Shown in pieces: positions 1-8,078 of a stretch of 64,000 nt of DNA. The DNA lies in contig NZ_MZMV01000007.1 in the NCBI RefSeq assembly GCF_002210435.1, forward strand, positions 115,811 through 179,810, written 5' to 3'. The stretch's first letter is position 1. Each line of letters opens with the position of its first letter. The translations under genes were made by a program, and so were the position numbers. The notes under the pieces were generated by a model, which worked only from the letters and a program-made list of their open reading frames with translations, did not search any database and was not told where the DNA came from. This DNA is from Micromonospora wenchangensis (GTDB taxonomy: Bacteria; Actinomycetota; Actinomycetes; Mycobacteriales; Micromonosporaceae).

Positions 1-368
1 CGGGTCAGCGCCCGGTCGATGCCCCAGCCGGCCAGCAGCTCCGTCTCCGGGCGGGGCACGAAGACCCCCGGCCCGACCGCCAGCTCCAGGTGCCGGAAGC
101 CGGCCCGGCCGGTCAGGTGCTGCAACGGCTCGCGGTCGGCCCGCCTCGCCACCAGCGCGTCGTACCGGGCCCGCTCGGCGGGGGTGAAGCCGTCGGTCAG
201 GGCGAGCCGGCCCCGGGGCACGTCCAGCACGTACGCGGCGAGCTGCTCCGCCTCGGACCGGGCCGACGCCACCCCGGCGGCGGCGAGGGTACGGACGGCG
301 CGGGCCAGCACGGGCGAGGTCCGCTCGCGTTCTGTCCCTTCGGACGGGTGGCGTGGGAGTGAGGTCAC
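1..368 (-). CDS. prmC: Release factor glutamine methyltransferase PrmC (HemK), N-terminal part
   Basis: This enzyme N5-methylates the glutamine of the GGQ motif in release factors RF1 and RF2. Only about 122 N-terminal residues lie in the window; the SAM-binding and NPPY part is cut off at the left edge. The visible part is the helical substrate-recognition domain, with EAEQLAAYVLDVPRGRL, then PLQHLTGRAGF and FVPRPETELL, the last being a signature of PrmC. I chose the GTG at 366-368; there is no in-frame ATG near it. prfA, its substrate gene, lies on the same strand but is separated by a GGDEF gene on the opposite strand, so the usual prfA-prmC operon is broken here. The family call is firm; the start is moderately sure. 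Confidence 0.9.
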   Translation of the reverse strand, partial: MTSLPRHPSEGTERERTSPVLARAVRTLAAAGVASARSEAEQLAAYVLDVPRGRLALTDGFTPAERARYDALVARRADREPLQHLTGRAGFRHLELAVGPGVFVPRPETELLAGWGIDRALT

Positions 369-443
369 GACATAATCATGGGGCGTCGTCGGTCCCGCCA
401 CGAGTGGGTGCGGCCGGGCGCACACCGACGGGAGGTTCGCCAG

Positions 444-1988
444 GTGGGGTGGCTCGACCGGGTCGATGACCAGGTTGACGCCCTGACGCATGCCCGCAGC
501 CTCCAGGAGGCGAGCCGCTCGGCCGAGGCGGTCGGCGTCCTCGACCGGGTGCTGCGCACCACCGCCGACCCGTACACCCGGGCGGACGCGCTGGTGCAGC
601 GGCTCTGCGCGTTGATCAACCTGGGTCGGACGGCCGAGTTCACCCGGGCCATCGAGGAGGCCTCCGGGGCGGTGCGCGACCTCCCCGAGCCCTACCTGCA
701 CGGGCACCTCAACGCGCTGGCCGCGCTCGCCGCGCACCACCAGGGGGCGCTGGACCGCTGCGTCACCCACCTGGTCCGGGCGGCGCGGGCGCTGGGCGCG
801 GCGGAGGACCGGGACCGGGACACCGCCTGGGGCTGGCACGACCTGGCGATGGCCTACTCCTACCTGAGCTTCCACGGCTACGCGTTGGGCGCGATCGAGC
901 GGGCCCGCCAGCACGGGGCCGCCGCCGGCATCCCCGAGGAGACCTTCGCCGCCCCCGGCATCCGGCTGCGCAACGCCGTCGCGTTGGACCACAACGGCGA
1001 CAGCGACGGCTGCCTGCGGGTGCTCCGCGACATCGCGGCCGACCTGGCCCGGTTCGTCGACGACGGGCGGGCCGACCGGCTGCGGCCGAGCAGCCTCGCC
1101 GCGTACGGCTACGCGGCGGTCCGCCGGGCGGCGCTCGGTGACGCGACCCCGGTCGGCCCGGAGCCGGCCCGGCTGCTCGACCACGGCGGGGACAGCGCCC
1201 GCGCCCGGGACATGCGCCAGCTCGGCCACGTCTGCCTGGCGGTCGCCGACGGCCGCCCGATCGAGGCGATCACCCGGCTGGACTCGGCCCGGGTGTCGGC
1301 CGAGACGCTCGGCGCGGCGGAACTGTCCCGGCTGCGCAGCATCGCCTTCTCCCGGGCCGGCGACCACGCCGCCGCGCACCGCGCGGACCGGATGGCGTTC
1401 CGGCTGGCCGCCCAGCGCAACGACCGGCTGCGCGACGTCTACATCGACGGCATCGCGGCCCGCATCGACCACGAGGAGATGCGCCGGGAGGCCGCCCGCT
1501 ACGAGGGTGAGGCGCTCACCGACCCGTTGACCGGGCTGCCCAACCGGCGGCGGCTGGAGCGCTACATCGGCTCGGTGGTGTCCCGGGGCGAGCGGGTGGT
1601 GATCGGCGTCTGCGACCTCGACGGGTTCAAGGCGGTCAACACCCACCACGGCCACCACTCCGGCGACCTGGTGCTGCAACGCATCGCCGGGGTGATCAAC
1701 CGGGTGATGCGGCGGGGCGACTTCGTGGCCCGCTACGGCGGCGACGAGTTCGTGGTGGTGCTCTCCGGCGCCGGCATGGCCGAGGCGGCCGAGGTGGCCC
1801 GCCGGATCGACGCGGCGGTGCGCACCGAGGACTGGGAGTCGCTGGTGCCCGGCACCCCGGTGGGGGTGAGCATCGGTTTCGCCGAGGTCGCCGGCACCGG
1901 CACCGCGCTGCGGGACGCCCTCGGGCTCGCGTTCGAGATCGCCGACCGGGAGATGCTGCGCGCCAAGGCCCGCTCACGCGCCTCCTGA
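444..1988 (+). CDS. GGDEF-domain diguanylate cyclase with N-terminal helical repeats
   Basis: This is a predicted cytoplasmic diguanylate cyclase making the second messenger c-di-GMP. The C-terminal third carries DPLTGLPNRRRLE, DLDGFKAVN and an intact RYGGDEF active site. An RRGD sequence ends five residues before GGDEF, matching the RxxD inhibitory site. The roughly 350 N-terminal residues are Ala/Leu/Arg-rich helices resembling TPR repeats, with no membrane segment, so the sensor is probably a protein-binding module. I prefer the GTG at 444 because GGAGG at 431-435 sits eight bases upstream; an upstream in-frame ATG at 378 lacks such a site. The gene lies head-on between prfA and prmC, an unusual site in an otherwise conserved cluster. 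The signal sensed is unknown. Confidence 0.85.
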   Translation: MGWLDRVDDQVDALTHARSLQEASRSAEAVGVLDRVLRTTADPYTRADALVQRLCALINLGRTAEFTRAIEEASGAVRDLPEPYLHGHLNALAALAAHHQGALDRCVTHLVRAARALGAAEDRDRDTAWGWHDLAMAYSYLSFHGYALGAIERARQHGAAAGIPEETFAAPGIRLRNAVALDHNGDSDGCLRVLRDIAADLARFVDDGRADRLRPSSLAAYGYAAVRRAALGDATPVGPEPARLLDHGGDSARARDMRQLGHVCLAVADGRPIEAITRLDSARVSAETLGAAELSRLRSIAFSRAGDHAAAHRADRMAFRLAAQRNDRLRDVYIDGIAARIDHEEMRREAARYEGEALTDPLTGLPNRRRLERYIGSVVSRGERVVIGVCDLDGFKAVNTHHGHHSGDLVLQRIAGVINRVMRRGDFVARYGGDEFVVVLSGAGMAEAAEVARRIDAAVRTEDWESLVPGTPVGVSIGFAEVAGTGTALRDALGLAFEIADREMLRAKARSRAS

Positions 1989-2093
1989 CCCGTACCCCCG
2001 GGGTGTTTGCCCACCGGCCCGCCGCGACGCCGTCAGGCGCGCTCTGGCGGGCCGCGACGGGCCGGTGTGCGCCGGCCCCGGCCCCCGGTCGGG

Positions 2094-3182
2094 TCAGCGG
2101 CGGGTCAGCTCGGTGTCGCCGGCGAGCCGGGCGGCCCGGTCCGCCTCGGCGAGGGCGTCCAGGACGCCGTCCAGCTCCCCGGCGAGCGCCAGGTCGAGGT
2201 TGTACGCGGTGTAGCCGATCCGGTGGTCGGTGATCCGGTTCTGCGGGAAGTTGTAGGTGCGGATGCGTTCCGAACGGTCCACGGTGCGCACCTGCGCCTT
2301 GCGGGCGTCCGAGGCGGCCGCGTCGGCCTGCTCCTGGGCCACCGCCAGCAACCGGGCCCGCAGGATGCGCATCGCCTGCTCCCGGTTCTGCAACTGGGAC
2401 TTCTCGTTCTGGCAGGAGACCACCACACCGGTGGGCAGGTGGGTGATGCGCACCGCCGAGTCGGTGGTGTTCACCGACTGGCCGCCCGGCCCCGACGAGC
2501 GGAACACGTCGATCCGCAGCTCGTTCGGGTCGATGGTGACGTCGACGTCCTCGGCCTCGGGCAGCACCAGGACACCGGCCGCGCTGGTGTGGATGCGGCC
2601 CTGCGACTCGGTGACCGGGACCCGCTGCACCCGGTGCACCCCGCCCTCCCACTTCAACCGGGACCAGACGCCGTTGCCGCCGTCCGGGACCCCCTTGGTC
2701 TTGATGGCCAGCGAGACGTCCTTGACCCCGCCGAGGTCGGAGTCCTGCGCGTCGATCACCTCGGTCAGCCAGCCGTGCCGCTCGGCGTACCTGGTGTACA
2801 TCCGCAGCAGGTCCCCGGCGAACAGCGCGGACTCCTCGCCGCCCTCGCCGGCCTTGATCTCGATGATCACGTCCTTGGCGTCGTGCGGGTCGCGGGGGAT
2901 CAGCAGCTCGGCCAGCCGCTCCTCCAGCGCCGGCAGGGTCGCCGCGATCGAGTCCGCCTCCTCGCCGAACGCCGGGTCCTCGGCGGCCAGCTCGCGGGCC
3001 GCGACCAGGTCGGCGCGGGCCTGTTCCAGTTCGCCGGCGGCCTTGTGCAGCGGGACCAGCTCGGCGTAACGGCGACCGACCCGGCGGGCGGTGTTCTGGT
3101 CGGCGTGGATGGCCGGGTCGGCCAGCCGCTTCTCCAGCTCGGCGTACTCGTCGAGGAGGGCGGCCAGGCGCTCGCTGCTCAT
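2094..3182 (-). CDS. prfA: Peptide chain release factor 1 (RF1)
   Basis: RF1 recognises UAA and UAG in the ribosomal A site and triggers peptide release. The 362-residue length is typical. The stop-codon-reading tripeptide appears as PVT in [14 protein letters not shown] (RF1 type; RF2 has SPF), and the catalytic GGQ is in [14 protein letters not shown]. The coiled N-terminal domain 1 and the KAGEGGEES and [14 protein letters not shown] blocks are intact. The gene follows rpmE on the same strand, and the strong rpmE hairpin lies just before its start. Its product should be methylated by PrmC, whose gene lies beyond the intervening GGDEF gene. Confidence 0.98.
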   Translation of the reverse strand: MSSERLAALLDEYAELEKRLADPAIHADQNTARRVGRRYAELVPLHKAAGELEQARADLVAARELAAEDPAFGEEADSIAATLPALEERLAELLIPRDPHDAKDVIIEIKAGEGGEESALFAGDLLRMYTRYAERHGWLTEVIDAQDSDLGGVKDVSLAIKTKGVPDGGNGVWSRLKWEGGVHRVQRVPVTESQGRIHTSAAGVLVLPEAEDVDVTIDPNELRIDVFRSSGPGGQSVNTTDSAVRITHLPTGVVVSCQNEKSQLQNREQAMRILRARLLAVAQEQADAAASDARKAQVRTVDRSERIRTYNFPQNRITDHRIGYTAYNLDLALAGELDGVLDALAEADRAARLAGDTELTRR

Positions 3183-3252
3183 GCGGGGAATGCTCCTTCG
3201 ACGGGGCCGGCGGTGGTGGAACGGGACACGGAGGTCACAGGGGGGCGCAACG

Positions 3253-3295
3253 GACGACGCCCGCGTCCGGCACGGGGCCGGACACGGGCGTCGTC
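3253..3295 (-). terminator. Strong hairpin after rpmE
   Basis: An 18-base arm at 3253-3270 pairs with 3278-3295 with one mismatch around a 7-base loop. It lies between the rpmE stop and the prfA start, so it probably ends or attenuates the rpmE transcript. There is no U-tract, as is usual in high-GC actinobacteria. Confidence 0.75.
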
Positions 3296-3302
3296 GGTGG
3301 AG

Positions 3303-3527
3303 CTACTTGGCCTTCTTCGCCTGGACCTTGGCGTACTTCTGCTGGAACTTGGCGACCCGGCCCGCGGTGTCGAGGACGCGCTGCTTGCCGGTGTAGAACG
3401 GGTGGCAGGCGCTGCAGGTCTCGACGCTGATCGAGCCGCCCTTGGCGGTGCTGCGGGTCGTGAAGGAGTTGCCGCAGGAGCACTTGACCTCGGTCGTCGT
3501 GTACTCCGGGTGGATGTTGGGCTTCAT
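3303..3527 (-). CDS. rpmE: Large ribosomal subunit protein bL31, zinc-binding type
   Basis: This 74-residue protein is bL31, a 50S protein bridging to the small subunit. It carries the zinc ligands of the C+ form: CSC at residues 16-18 and CSAC about twenty residues later, followed by HPFYTGKQ. The Lys-rich tail AKVQAKKAK is typical. I chose the ATG at 3525-3527 because GAGG sits just upstream and the family begins MKPNIHPEY; the longer open frame upstream is not part of the family. It lies between rho and prfA on the same strand, the usual actinobacterial position. Zinc-binding bL31 is typically replaced by a zinc-free paralogue in zinc starvation; no paralogue is in this window. Confidence 0.97.
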   Translation of the reverse strand: MKPNIHPEYTTTEVKCSCGNSFTTRSTAKGGSISVETCSACHPFYTGKQRVLDTAGRVAKFQQKYAKVQAKKAK

Positions 3528-3761
3528 GTCGCCTCGGTCCTTTCGTCGGTGGTCGCCGGGTCGCCGCTGATCCCCCGCCGCCTGGTGCGCGACGGACTCG
3601 GGCGTGAACCGGAACCGGTGGCCGATTGACCAGTGTGCCATGGGCGTGAGCCGACCCGACGGGCGGGCCGCACGATCGGTCCGGCAGTGGTAACGCACCT
3701 CCCGCCACCCGCATTCCCGCCGCTGCGGCCCCGCATTCCTCGCCCGGCGGGCGGACCGGAC

Positions 3762-3847
3762 CGGGTGGGCTCCTCCCCCAGGTTCAGAAGCCCACCCGAC
3801 CGGGCCGCCGGGCGGCGGACGCCTCCCCAGGTTTCCTCCGCCGCCCG
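3762..3847 (-). promoter_or_regulatory. Twin hairpins with repeated 17-base loops upstream of rpmE
   Basis: Two stem-loops stand side by side in the 500-base rho-rpmE gap. The stems are 3762-3771 with 3789-3798 (10 bp) and 3809-3819 with 3837-3847 (11 bp). Both loops are 17 bases and, read in the rpmE direction, share AACCTGGGG(G)AGG. The rest of the gap (3528-3974) shows only a repeated GGAATGCGGG nearer rpmE. The pair lies 240-320 bases upstream of the rpmE start, so it could belong to an rpmE leader or to the distal rho 3' region. I do not recognise it as a named RNA family. Confidence 0.5.
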
Positions 3848-3974
3848 CCGGTGGCCGGGCCCCGACCGCTCGGCCGGGACCCGCTCACCCCCAGTCAACC
3901 CGGACCCGCACAGAATTTTCAAGAGCTGCCAGGGCCGTCGAAAGAAAAGTCCACAGACACGATTCCCGGGTACG

Positions 3975-4009
3975 ACGAAGGGCACGGCCGCTGCGGCCGT
4001 GCCCTTCGT
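3975..4009 (-). terminator. Perfect 16-bp hairpin after rho
   Basis: A 16-bp perfect stem (3975-3990 with 3994-4009) with a 3-base loop lies about 20 bases beyond the rho stop codon. It is the obvious rho transcript terminator, without a U-tract. Confidence 0.8.
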
Positions 4010-4029
4010 GCGGTCTCACCCGGAGCGGG

Positions 4030-6129
4030 TCACTCCCCCGGTGTCGACTTGGCGATCTGCATCAGGAACTCGATGTTGGTGCGGGACTGCTTGAGCCGGT
4101 CGAGCAGCAGGTCCAGCGCCGCCTGCGAGTCCAGCGAGTGCAGCACCTTGCGGAGCTTGTGGATGATTGCCAGCTCCTCCGGCGCGAGCAGGATCTCCTC
4201 CTTGCGCGTGCCCGAGGCGCTGACGTCCACGGCCGGGAAGGTGCGCTTGTCGGCGATCTTCCGGTCGAGCTTCAGCTCCGCGTTGCCGGTGCCCTTGAAC
4301 TCCTCGAAGATGACCGTGTCCGCCATCGACCCGGTCTCCACCAGCGCGGTGGCGAGGATGGTCAGCGAGCCACCGTTCTCGATGTTGCGGGCCGCACCCA
4401 GGAACCGCTTCGGCGGGTAGAGCGCCGTCGAGTCGATACCACCGGACATGATCCGGCCGGAGGCCGGTGCCGCCAGGTTGTACGACCGGCCGAGCCGGGT
4501 CACCGAGTCGAGCAGCACGACCACGTCGTGCCCCAGCTCGACCAGGCGCTTGGCCCGCTCGATCGCCAGCTCGGCGACCGTGGTGTGGTCCTGCGGCGGA
4601 CGGTCGAACGTGGCCGCGATGACCTCGCCCTTGACCGACCGCTGCATGTCGGTGACCTCTTCGGGCCGCTCGTCGACCAGCACCACCATCAGGTGGCACT
4701 CCGGGTTGTTGTGCGTGATCGCGTTCGCGATCGCCTGGAGCACCATGGTCTTGCCGGCCTTGGGCGGCGACACGATCAGCGCCCGCTGCCCCTTGCCCAA
4801 CGGCATCACCAGGTCGATCACCCGGGTGGTCAGGATGTGCGGCTCGGTCTCCAGCCGCAACCGCTCCTGCGGGTACAGCGGGGTGAGCTTGTAGAACTCG
4901 GGACGACGACGGGCCTCGTCCGGCTCCATGCCGTTGATGGTGTCCAGCCGCACCAGCGGGTTGTACTTGTCCCGCCGCTGGTCGCCACCGCCACTGTCCC
5001 GGGCGGTCCGGACCGCGCCGGTGATCGCGTCGCCCCGGCGCAGGCCGTACTTCTTGATCTGCGACATGGAGACGTAGACGTCGTTCGGGCCGGCCAGGTA
5101 GCCGGTGGTCCGCACGAAGGCGTAGTTGTCGAGCACGTCGATGATGCCGGCCACCGGGACCAGCACCTCGTCCTCGCCGACCTGCGGCTCCCGGCCGCCG
5201 CCGGTGTCGTTGCCGCCCTCGGCCCGGTCACCCCGGCCCCGACGACGGTCCCGGAACCGGCTACGCCGGCCCCGCCGGCCGCCGCCCTCGTCGTCGTCGG
5301 AGTCGTCCCGGTTGTCGCGCTGACCACGGTCGCCACCCCGGTCGTTGCGGTCGGCCCGCTCGCCCCGGTCGTTGCGGTCGCTCCGGTCGTTGCGGTCGCC
5401 CCGGTCGCTGCGGTCACCCCGGTCGCTGCGCTCGGTCCGCTCCGCCCGGTCGTTACCGGCCCGGTCGGCCCGCTCGCCCCGGTCGTTGCCCGCACGCTCG
5501 GCCCGGTCGTTACGGCCGGCCCGGTCGTTGTCCGTCCGCTCGGCCCGGTCGTTACCGGCCCGCTCGGCCCGGTCACCGCCGGTCCGCTCGTTACCGGCCC
5601 GCTCGGTCCCGGTGCGCTCGCCACGGTCCCGGCCGGTACGACCCTCGGCCCGCTCGGGACGCTCACCGGCCTCGACCGGCGGCTCCTCGGTACGGGGCTC
5701 GACGGCCCGTGCCTCGGCGGCCGGCCGCGACTCGGCGGTGCTGGCCCGGCTGCGCCGGGTCCGGGTCCGACCCTCGGGCTCGGTGGTGGCGGCAGGGGTG
5801 GCCGACGCCGGCTCGGCGGCACGCTCCGGGGTCACCTCGGCGTGCACCTCCTCCCGGACGGGGGCAGCCGCAGCCGCGACCTCGGCCCGCGGTCGAGGGG
5901 TGCCGGTCGCGGCGCCGCCCTGCTGCCGCTCGGTGATCGCGCTGATCAGCTCGCCCTTGCGCATGCGGGCGGTCCCGGAGATGCCGAGCGACGCGGCCAG
6001 GCTCTGCAGCTCCGGCAGCAGCATCGCCGACAGACCGGTACCGCTGCGCCGACGGCGGGCGGGGGCGGCGGTGGTGGCATCGCCAGCGACGTTGGAAACA
6101 TCCGACGTCACGTCGGTGGTGTCGCTCAA
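4030..6129 (-). CDS. rho: Transcription termination factor Rho with large Arg/Asp-rich insertion
   Basis: Rho is the hexameric RNA-dependent ATPase that ends untranslated transcripts. At about 699 residues it is much longer than E. coli Rho (419). The order is: an N-terminal SAP-like helix region (LPELQSLAASLGI..MRKGELISAI, about 30-65), a low-complexity insertion (about 110-310) made of reiterated NDRAER, DRGDRSDR-like units, the RNA-binding fold (AFVRTTGYLAGPNDVYVS), then the ATPase core with Walker A SPPKAGKT, Walker B VVVLLDSVTRL and the R-loop GTGNAELKLDR. I chose TTG at 6127-6129 because AAGGAA lies seven bases upstream and the product starts LSDTTDVTSD; the longer frame upstream has no such support. 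Insertions of this kind are known in other high-GC actinobacteria; the degree of repetition here is striking. Confidence 0.96.
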   Translation of the reverse strand: MSDTTDVTSDVSNVAGDATTAAPARRRRSGTGLSAMLLPELQSLAASLGISGTARMRKGELISAITERQQGGAATGTPRPRAEVAAAAAPVREEVHAEVTPERAAEPASATPAATTEPEGRTRTRRSRASTAESRPAAEARAVEPRTEEPPVEAGERPERAEGRTGRDRGERTGTERAGNERTGGDRAERAGNDRAERTDNDRAGRNDRAERAGNDRGERADRAGNDRAERTERSDRGDRSDRGDRNDRSDRNDRGERADRNDRGGDRGQRDNRDDSDDDEGGGRRGRRSRFRDRRRGRGDRAEGGNDTGGGREPQVGEDEVLVPVAGIIDVLDNYAFVRTTGYLAGPNDVYVSMSQIKKYGLRRGDAITGAVRTARDSGGGDQRRDKYNPLVRLDTINGMEPDEARRRPEFYKLTPLYPQERLRLETEPHILTTRVIDLVMPLGKGQRALIVSPPKAGKTMVLQAIANAITHNNPECHLMVVLVDERPEEVTDMQRSVKGEVIAATFDRPPQDHTTVAELAIERAKRLVELGHDVVVLLDSVTRLGRSYNLAAPASGRIMSGGIDSTALYPPKRFLGAARNIENGGSLTILATALVETGSMADTVIFEEFKGTGNAELKLDRKIADKRTFPAVDVSASGTRKEEILLAPEELAIIHKLRKVLHSLDSQAALDLLLDRLKQSRTNIEFLMQIAKSTPGE

Positions 6130-6423
6130 TGGATTCCTTCCCTCGATAGGCCGGGACTGCCCGGGATCGACAAGCAAGGTGGCCGGGCGGCCTCGGTGCA
6201 CCCGCCTCGCATGACGCGTCGCGGGAGTCTGTGGCACAGCAGCCGGGCGGTTTCCCAACTCACCAACGTCGGTGAGCAGGTCTCGCCGTCTGCGGCGACC
6301 TGCGGAAACTGCGGTGCGGCGTGGGCCTTGGCAGGGGTGACGGGCTGACCGCCGAGAGCTTCGGGGTGCGCCGACCCGCAGAGAGATCGCGTGCTTCGCG
6401 GCTGTGCTGAGTCTAGAGCGTAA
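6130..6423 (-). promoter_or_regulatory. rho leader / thrB-rho intergenic region
   Basis: These 294 bases contain no credible gene. They hold at least two hairpins: CTCACC/GGTGAG at about 6259-6276, and an imperfect stem at about 6277-6302 built on GCAGGT/ACCTGC. Long structured rho leaders allow autoregulation in other bacteria, so this may be a control region. No clear -10/-35 pair could be assigned. Confidence 0.35.
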
Positions 6424-7368
6424 TCAACTCTTCCGACCTGCGGCAACAGGGTCCCGCTCGGCGTGTCCCAGTCTACCCCGTGCGAGCGTCGCTCCGCGCA
6501 CCTCTACCGGCAACCGCCAGACTTCCCATTCTGTTCCCGGGTCGAACCCGTCGGGCGGCGCGGTGAACGCCAGCACCGTCGGGCCCGCCCCACTGACCAC
6601 GGCCGCCACACCGGCCGCACGCAACTCGCTGACCAGGGCAGCCGTCTGCGGCATCCCCGCCGCGCGGTAGTCCTGGTGCAGCCGGTCGACGGTCGCCGGC
6701 AGCAGCAGTTCCGGCGCGGCGGTCAACGCGTGCACCAGCAACGCCGACCGGCCCGCGTTCGACGCCGCGTCCCCGTGCGGCACCGTCGCCGGCAACGCCG
6801 CCCGCGCGGTGGCCGTCAGTCCCCGCTCGGCCGGCACGAAGACGGTGGGCCGGACCCCGGCCGCGACCGGCAGCGAGACCGCCCGACCGCCGGTCGGCTC
6901 CGTCCAGGCGACGGTGAACCCGCCGAGCAGGCACGGCGCGACGTTGTCCGGATGGCCCTCGATCTCGGCGGCCAGCCGCAGCACCGCCTCGTCGTCGAGC
7001 CGCTGCGCGCCGTCGGCGACCAGCCCCCGGGCCAGCAGCACGCCGGCCACGATCGCCGCCGAGGAGGAACCCAGGCCCCGGGCCTGCGGAATCCGGTTCA
7101 CGCACTCCAGGGCCAGCCCCGACGGCTGCGCACCGAGCAGGTCGAAGGCGGCCCGCATGGCCACGACCACCAGGTGCCGCTCGTCAGGTGGCAGGTCGCC
7201 GGCACCCTCGCCGGTCACCGTCACCCGGACACCGGCCGGGGTCACCTCGGCGGCCACGTCGTCGTGCAGGGCGAGGGCGAGCCCGAGGGCGTCGAACCCG
7301 GGGCCCAGGTTGGCGCTGGTGGCGGGCACCCGCACCCGGACCGGCCCGGAGGTGAAAGTGGTAGGCAC
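6424..7368 (-). CDS. thrB: Homoserine kinase
   Basis: ThrB phosphorylates L-homoserine to O-phosphohomoserine, the substrate of ThrC. This 314-residue GHMP kinase has the N-terminal VRVRVPATSANLGPGFDALG block, the ATP loop ARGLGSSSAAIVAG, the metal-site EGHPDNVAP segment and the C-terminal VVSGAGPTVLAF motif. The start is GTG at 7366-7368, six bases after a TAGCAT -10 box, so the mRNA is probably leaderless. hom and thrC are on the same strand but 6.4 kb upstream, cut off by four inserted genes, which gives thrB its own promoter. It lies upstream of rho. Confidence 0.97.
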   Translation of the reverse strand: MPTTFTSGPVRVRVPATSANLGPGFDALGLALALHDDVAAEVTPAGVRVTVTGEGAGDLPPDERHLVVVAMRAAFDLLGAQPSGLALECVNRIPQARGLGSSSAAIVAGVLLARGLVADGAQRLDDEAVLRLAAEIEGHPDNVAPCLLGGFTVAWTEPTGGRAVSLPVAAGVRPTVFVPAERGLTATARAALPATVPHGDAASNAGRSALLVHALTAAPELLLPATVDRLHQDYRAAGMPQTAALVSELRAAGVAAVVSGAGPTVLAFTAPPDGFDPGTEWEVWRLPVEVRGATLARGRLGHAERDPVAAGRKS

Positions 7369-7374
7369 AGGATC

Positions 7375-7380
7375 ATGCTA
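7375..7380 (-). promoter_or_regulatory. -10 box of thrB, leaderless promoter
   Basis: TAGCAT on the minus strand ends six bases before the thrB GTG, which places the expected transcription start at or next to the start codon. No convincing -35 element is visible. Confidence 0.5.
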
Positions 7381-7475
7381 GGGCCCGGGACCGACGGCGC
7401 ACCGCCTCGCCCGGACGGTGGAACTGGATCAGCTCGGTTAGCCTGACGCCGATCCATCGACCGGTCGGAGGCGAC

Positions 7476-7994
7476 GTGGCAATGCTCGGTTACCGGCTCA
7501 CCCAGGTGCTGGGGCACCTGCCCATCCTGCTGACCCTGCTCACCGTCCTGGTGCTCGGCGCCACCGCCGGCCGCCGGCTGCCCGGCCGGTCCCGGTCGTT
7601 CCTGCTCGCCGGGGCCGTCGTCCTGCTGCTGCTGGAACTGCTCACCACCGCCTGGGTCGCGGCCCTGCCGGACCTGATCCGCTCCGGCGGGATACGCCAG
7701 TACCAGATGTGGAGCTTCGCCGTCAGCGCGGTCGGCTGGATCGGCTACCCGATCGGCCTGGGCCTCATCGTCGCCGCCGTCTTCGTCGGCCGCCGCGCCG
7801 CGGCCCCGTCCCCCGTGCCCGGTCAGCCGTGGGGCACCTGGACGCCGCCGGCCGGTGGCCCCCCGACCGGGCATCCCGGTGGCCCACCGCCCGGCTACCC
7901 CGCCGGTCAGGCCACGGCAGACCCGGGGCGGGACGCGTGGGGCGGGAGCAACCACCCGCCGGCCGCCCCGCCGCAGGTCGACCCCACCGACTGA
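7476..7994 (+). CDS. Small membrane protein with Pro/Gly-rich cytoplasmic tail
   Basis: I do not recognise this 172-residue family. It has three likely membrane segments: about residues 5-28 (VLGHLPILLTLLTVLVLGA), 36-58 (SFLLAGAVVLLLLELLTTAWV) and 80-105 (AVSAVGWIGYPIGLGLIVAAVFVG). A disordered tail rich in Pro and Gly follows (GGPPTGHPGGPPPGYP). The GTG start at 7476 has GGAGG four bases upstream; an ATG at 7482 is an alternative. It is transcribed divergently from thrB, with about 107 bases between them. Its function is unknown. Confidence 0.7.
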   Translation: MAMLGYRLTQVLGHLPILLTLLTVLVLGATAGRRLPGRSRSFLLAGAVVLLLLELLTTAWVAALPDLIRSGGIRQYQMWSFAVSAVGWIGYPIGLGLIVAAVFVGRRAAAPSPVPGQPWGTWTPPAGGPPTGHPGGPPPGYPAGQATADPGRDAWGGSNHPPAAPPQVDPTD

Positions 7995-8078
7995 GCCGTC
8001 CCACCGGGGTCGACCCCGCCGCCTGCCGCCGTGCCGCAGCTCGGCCCCGCCACAGGTCGGCCCGGGCCGCAGGTCGCG

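Noticed and set aside
10..376. Small plus-strand frames at the left edge
   Set aside because: They are antisense to the prmC coding frame, which has clear family motifs.
5340..5660. Short direct repeats resembling a CRISPR array or minisatellite
   Set aside because: They lie inside the rho coding frame, are imperfect, and have no unique spacers of constant length.
4138..6348. A 736-codon frame antisense to rho with repeated Val/Pro/Leu
   Set aside because: The repetition only mirrors the Arg/Asp repeats of the Rho insertion on the other strand.
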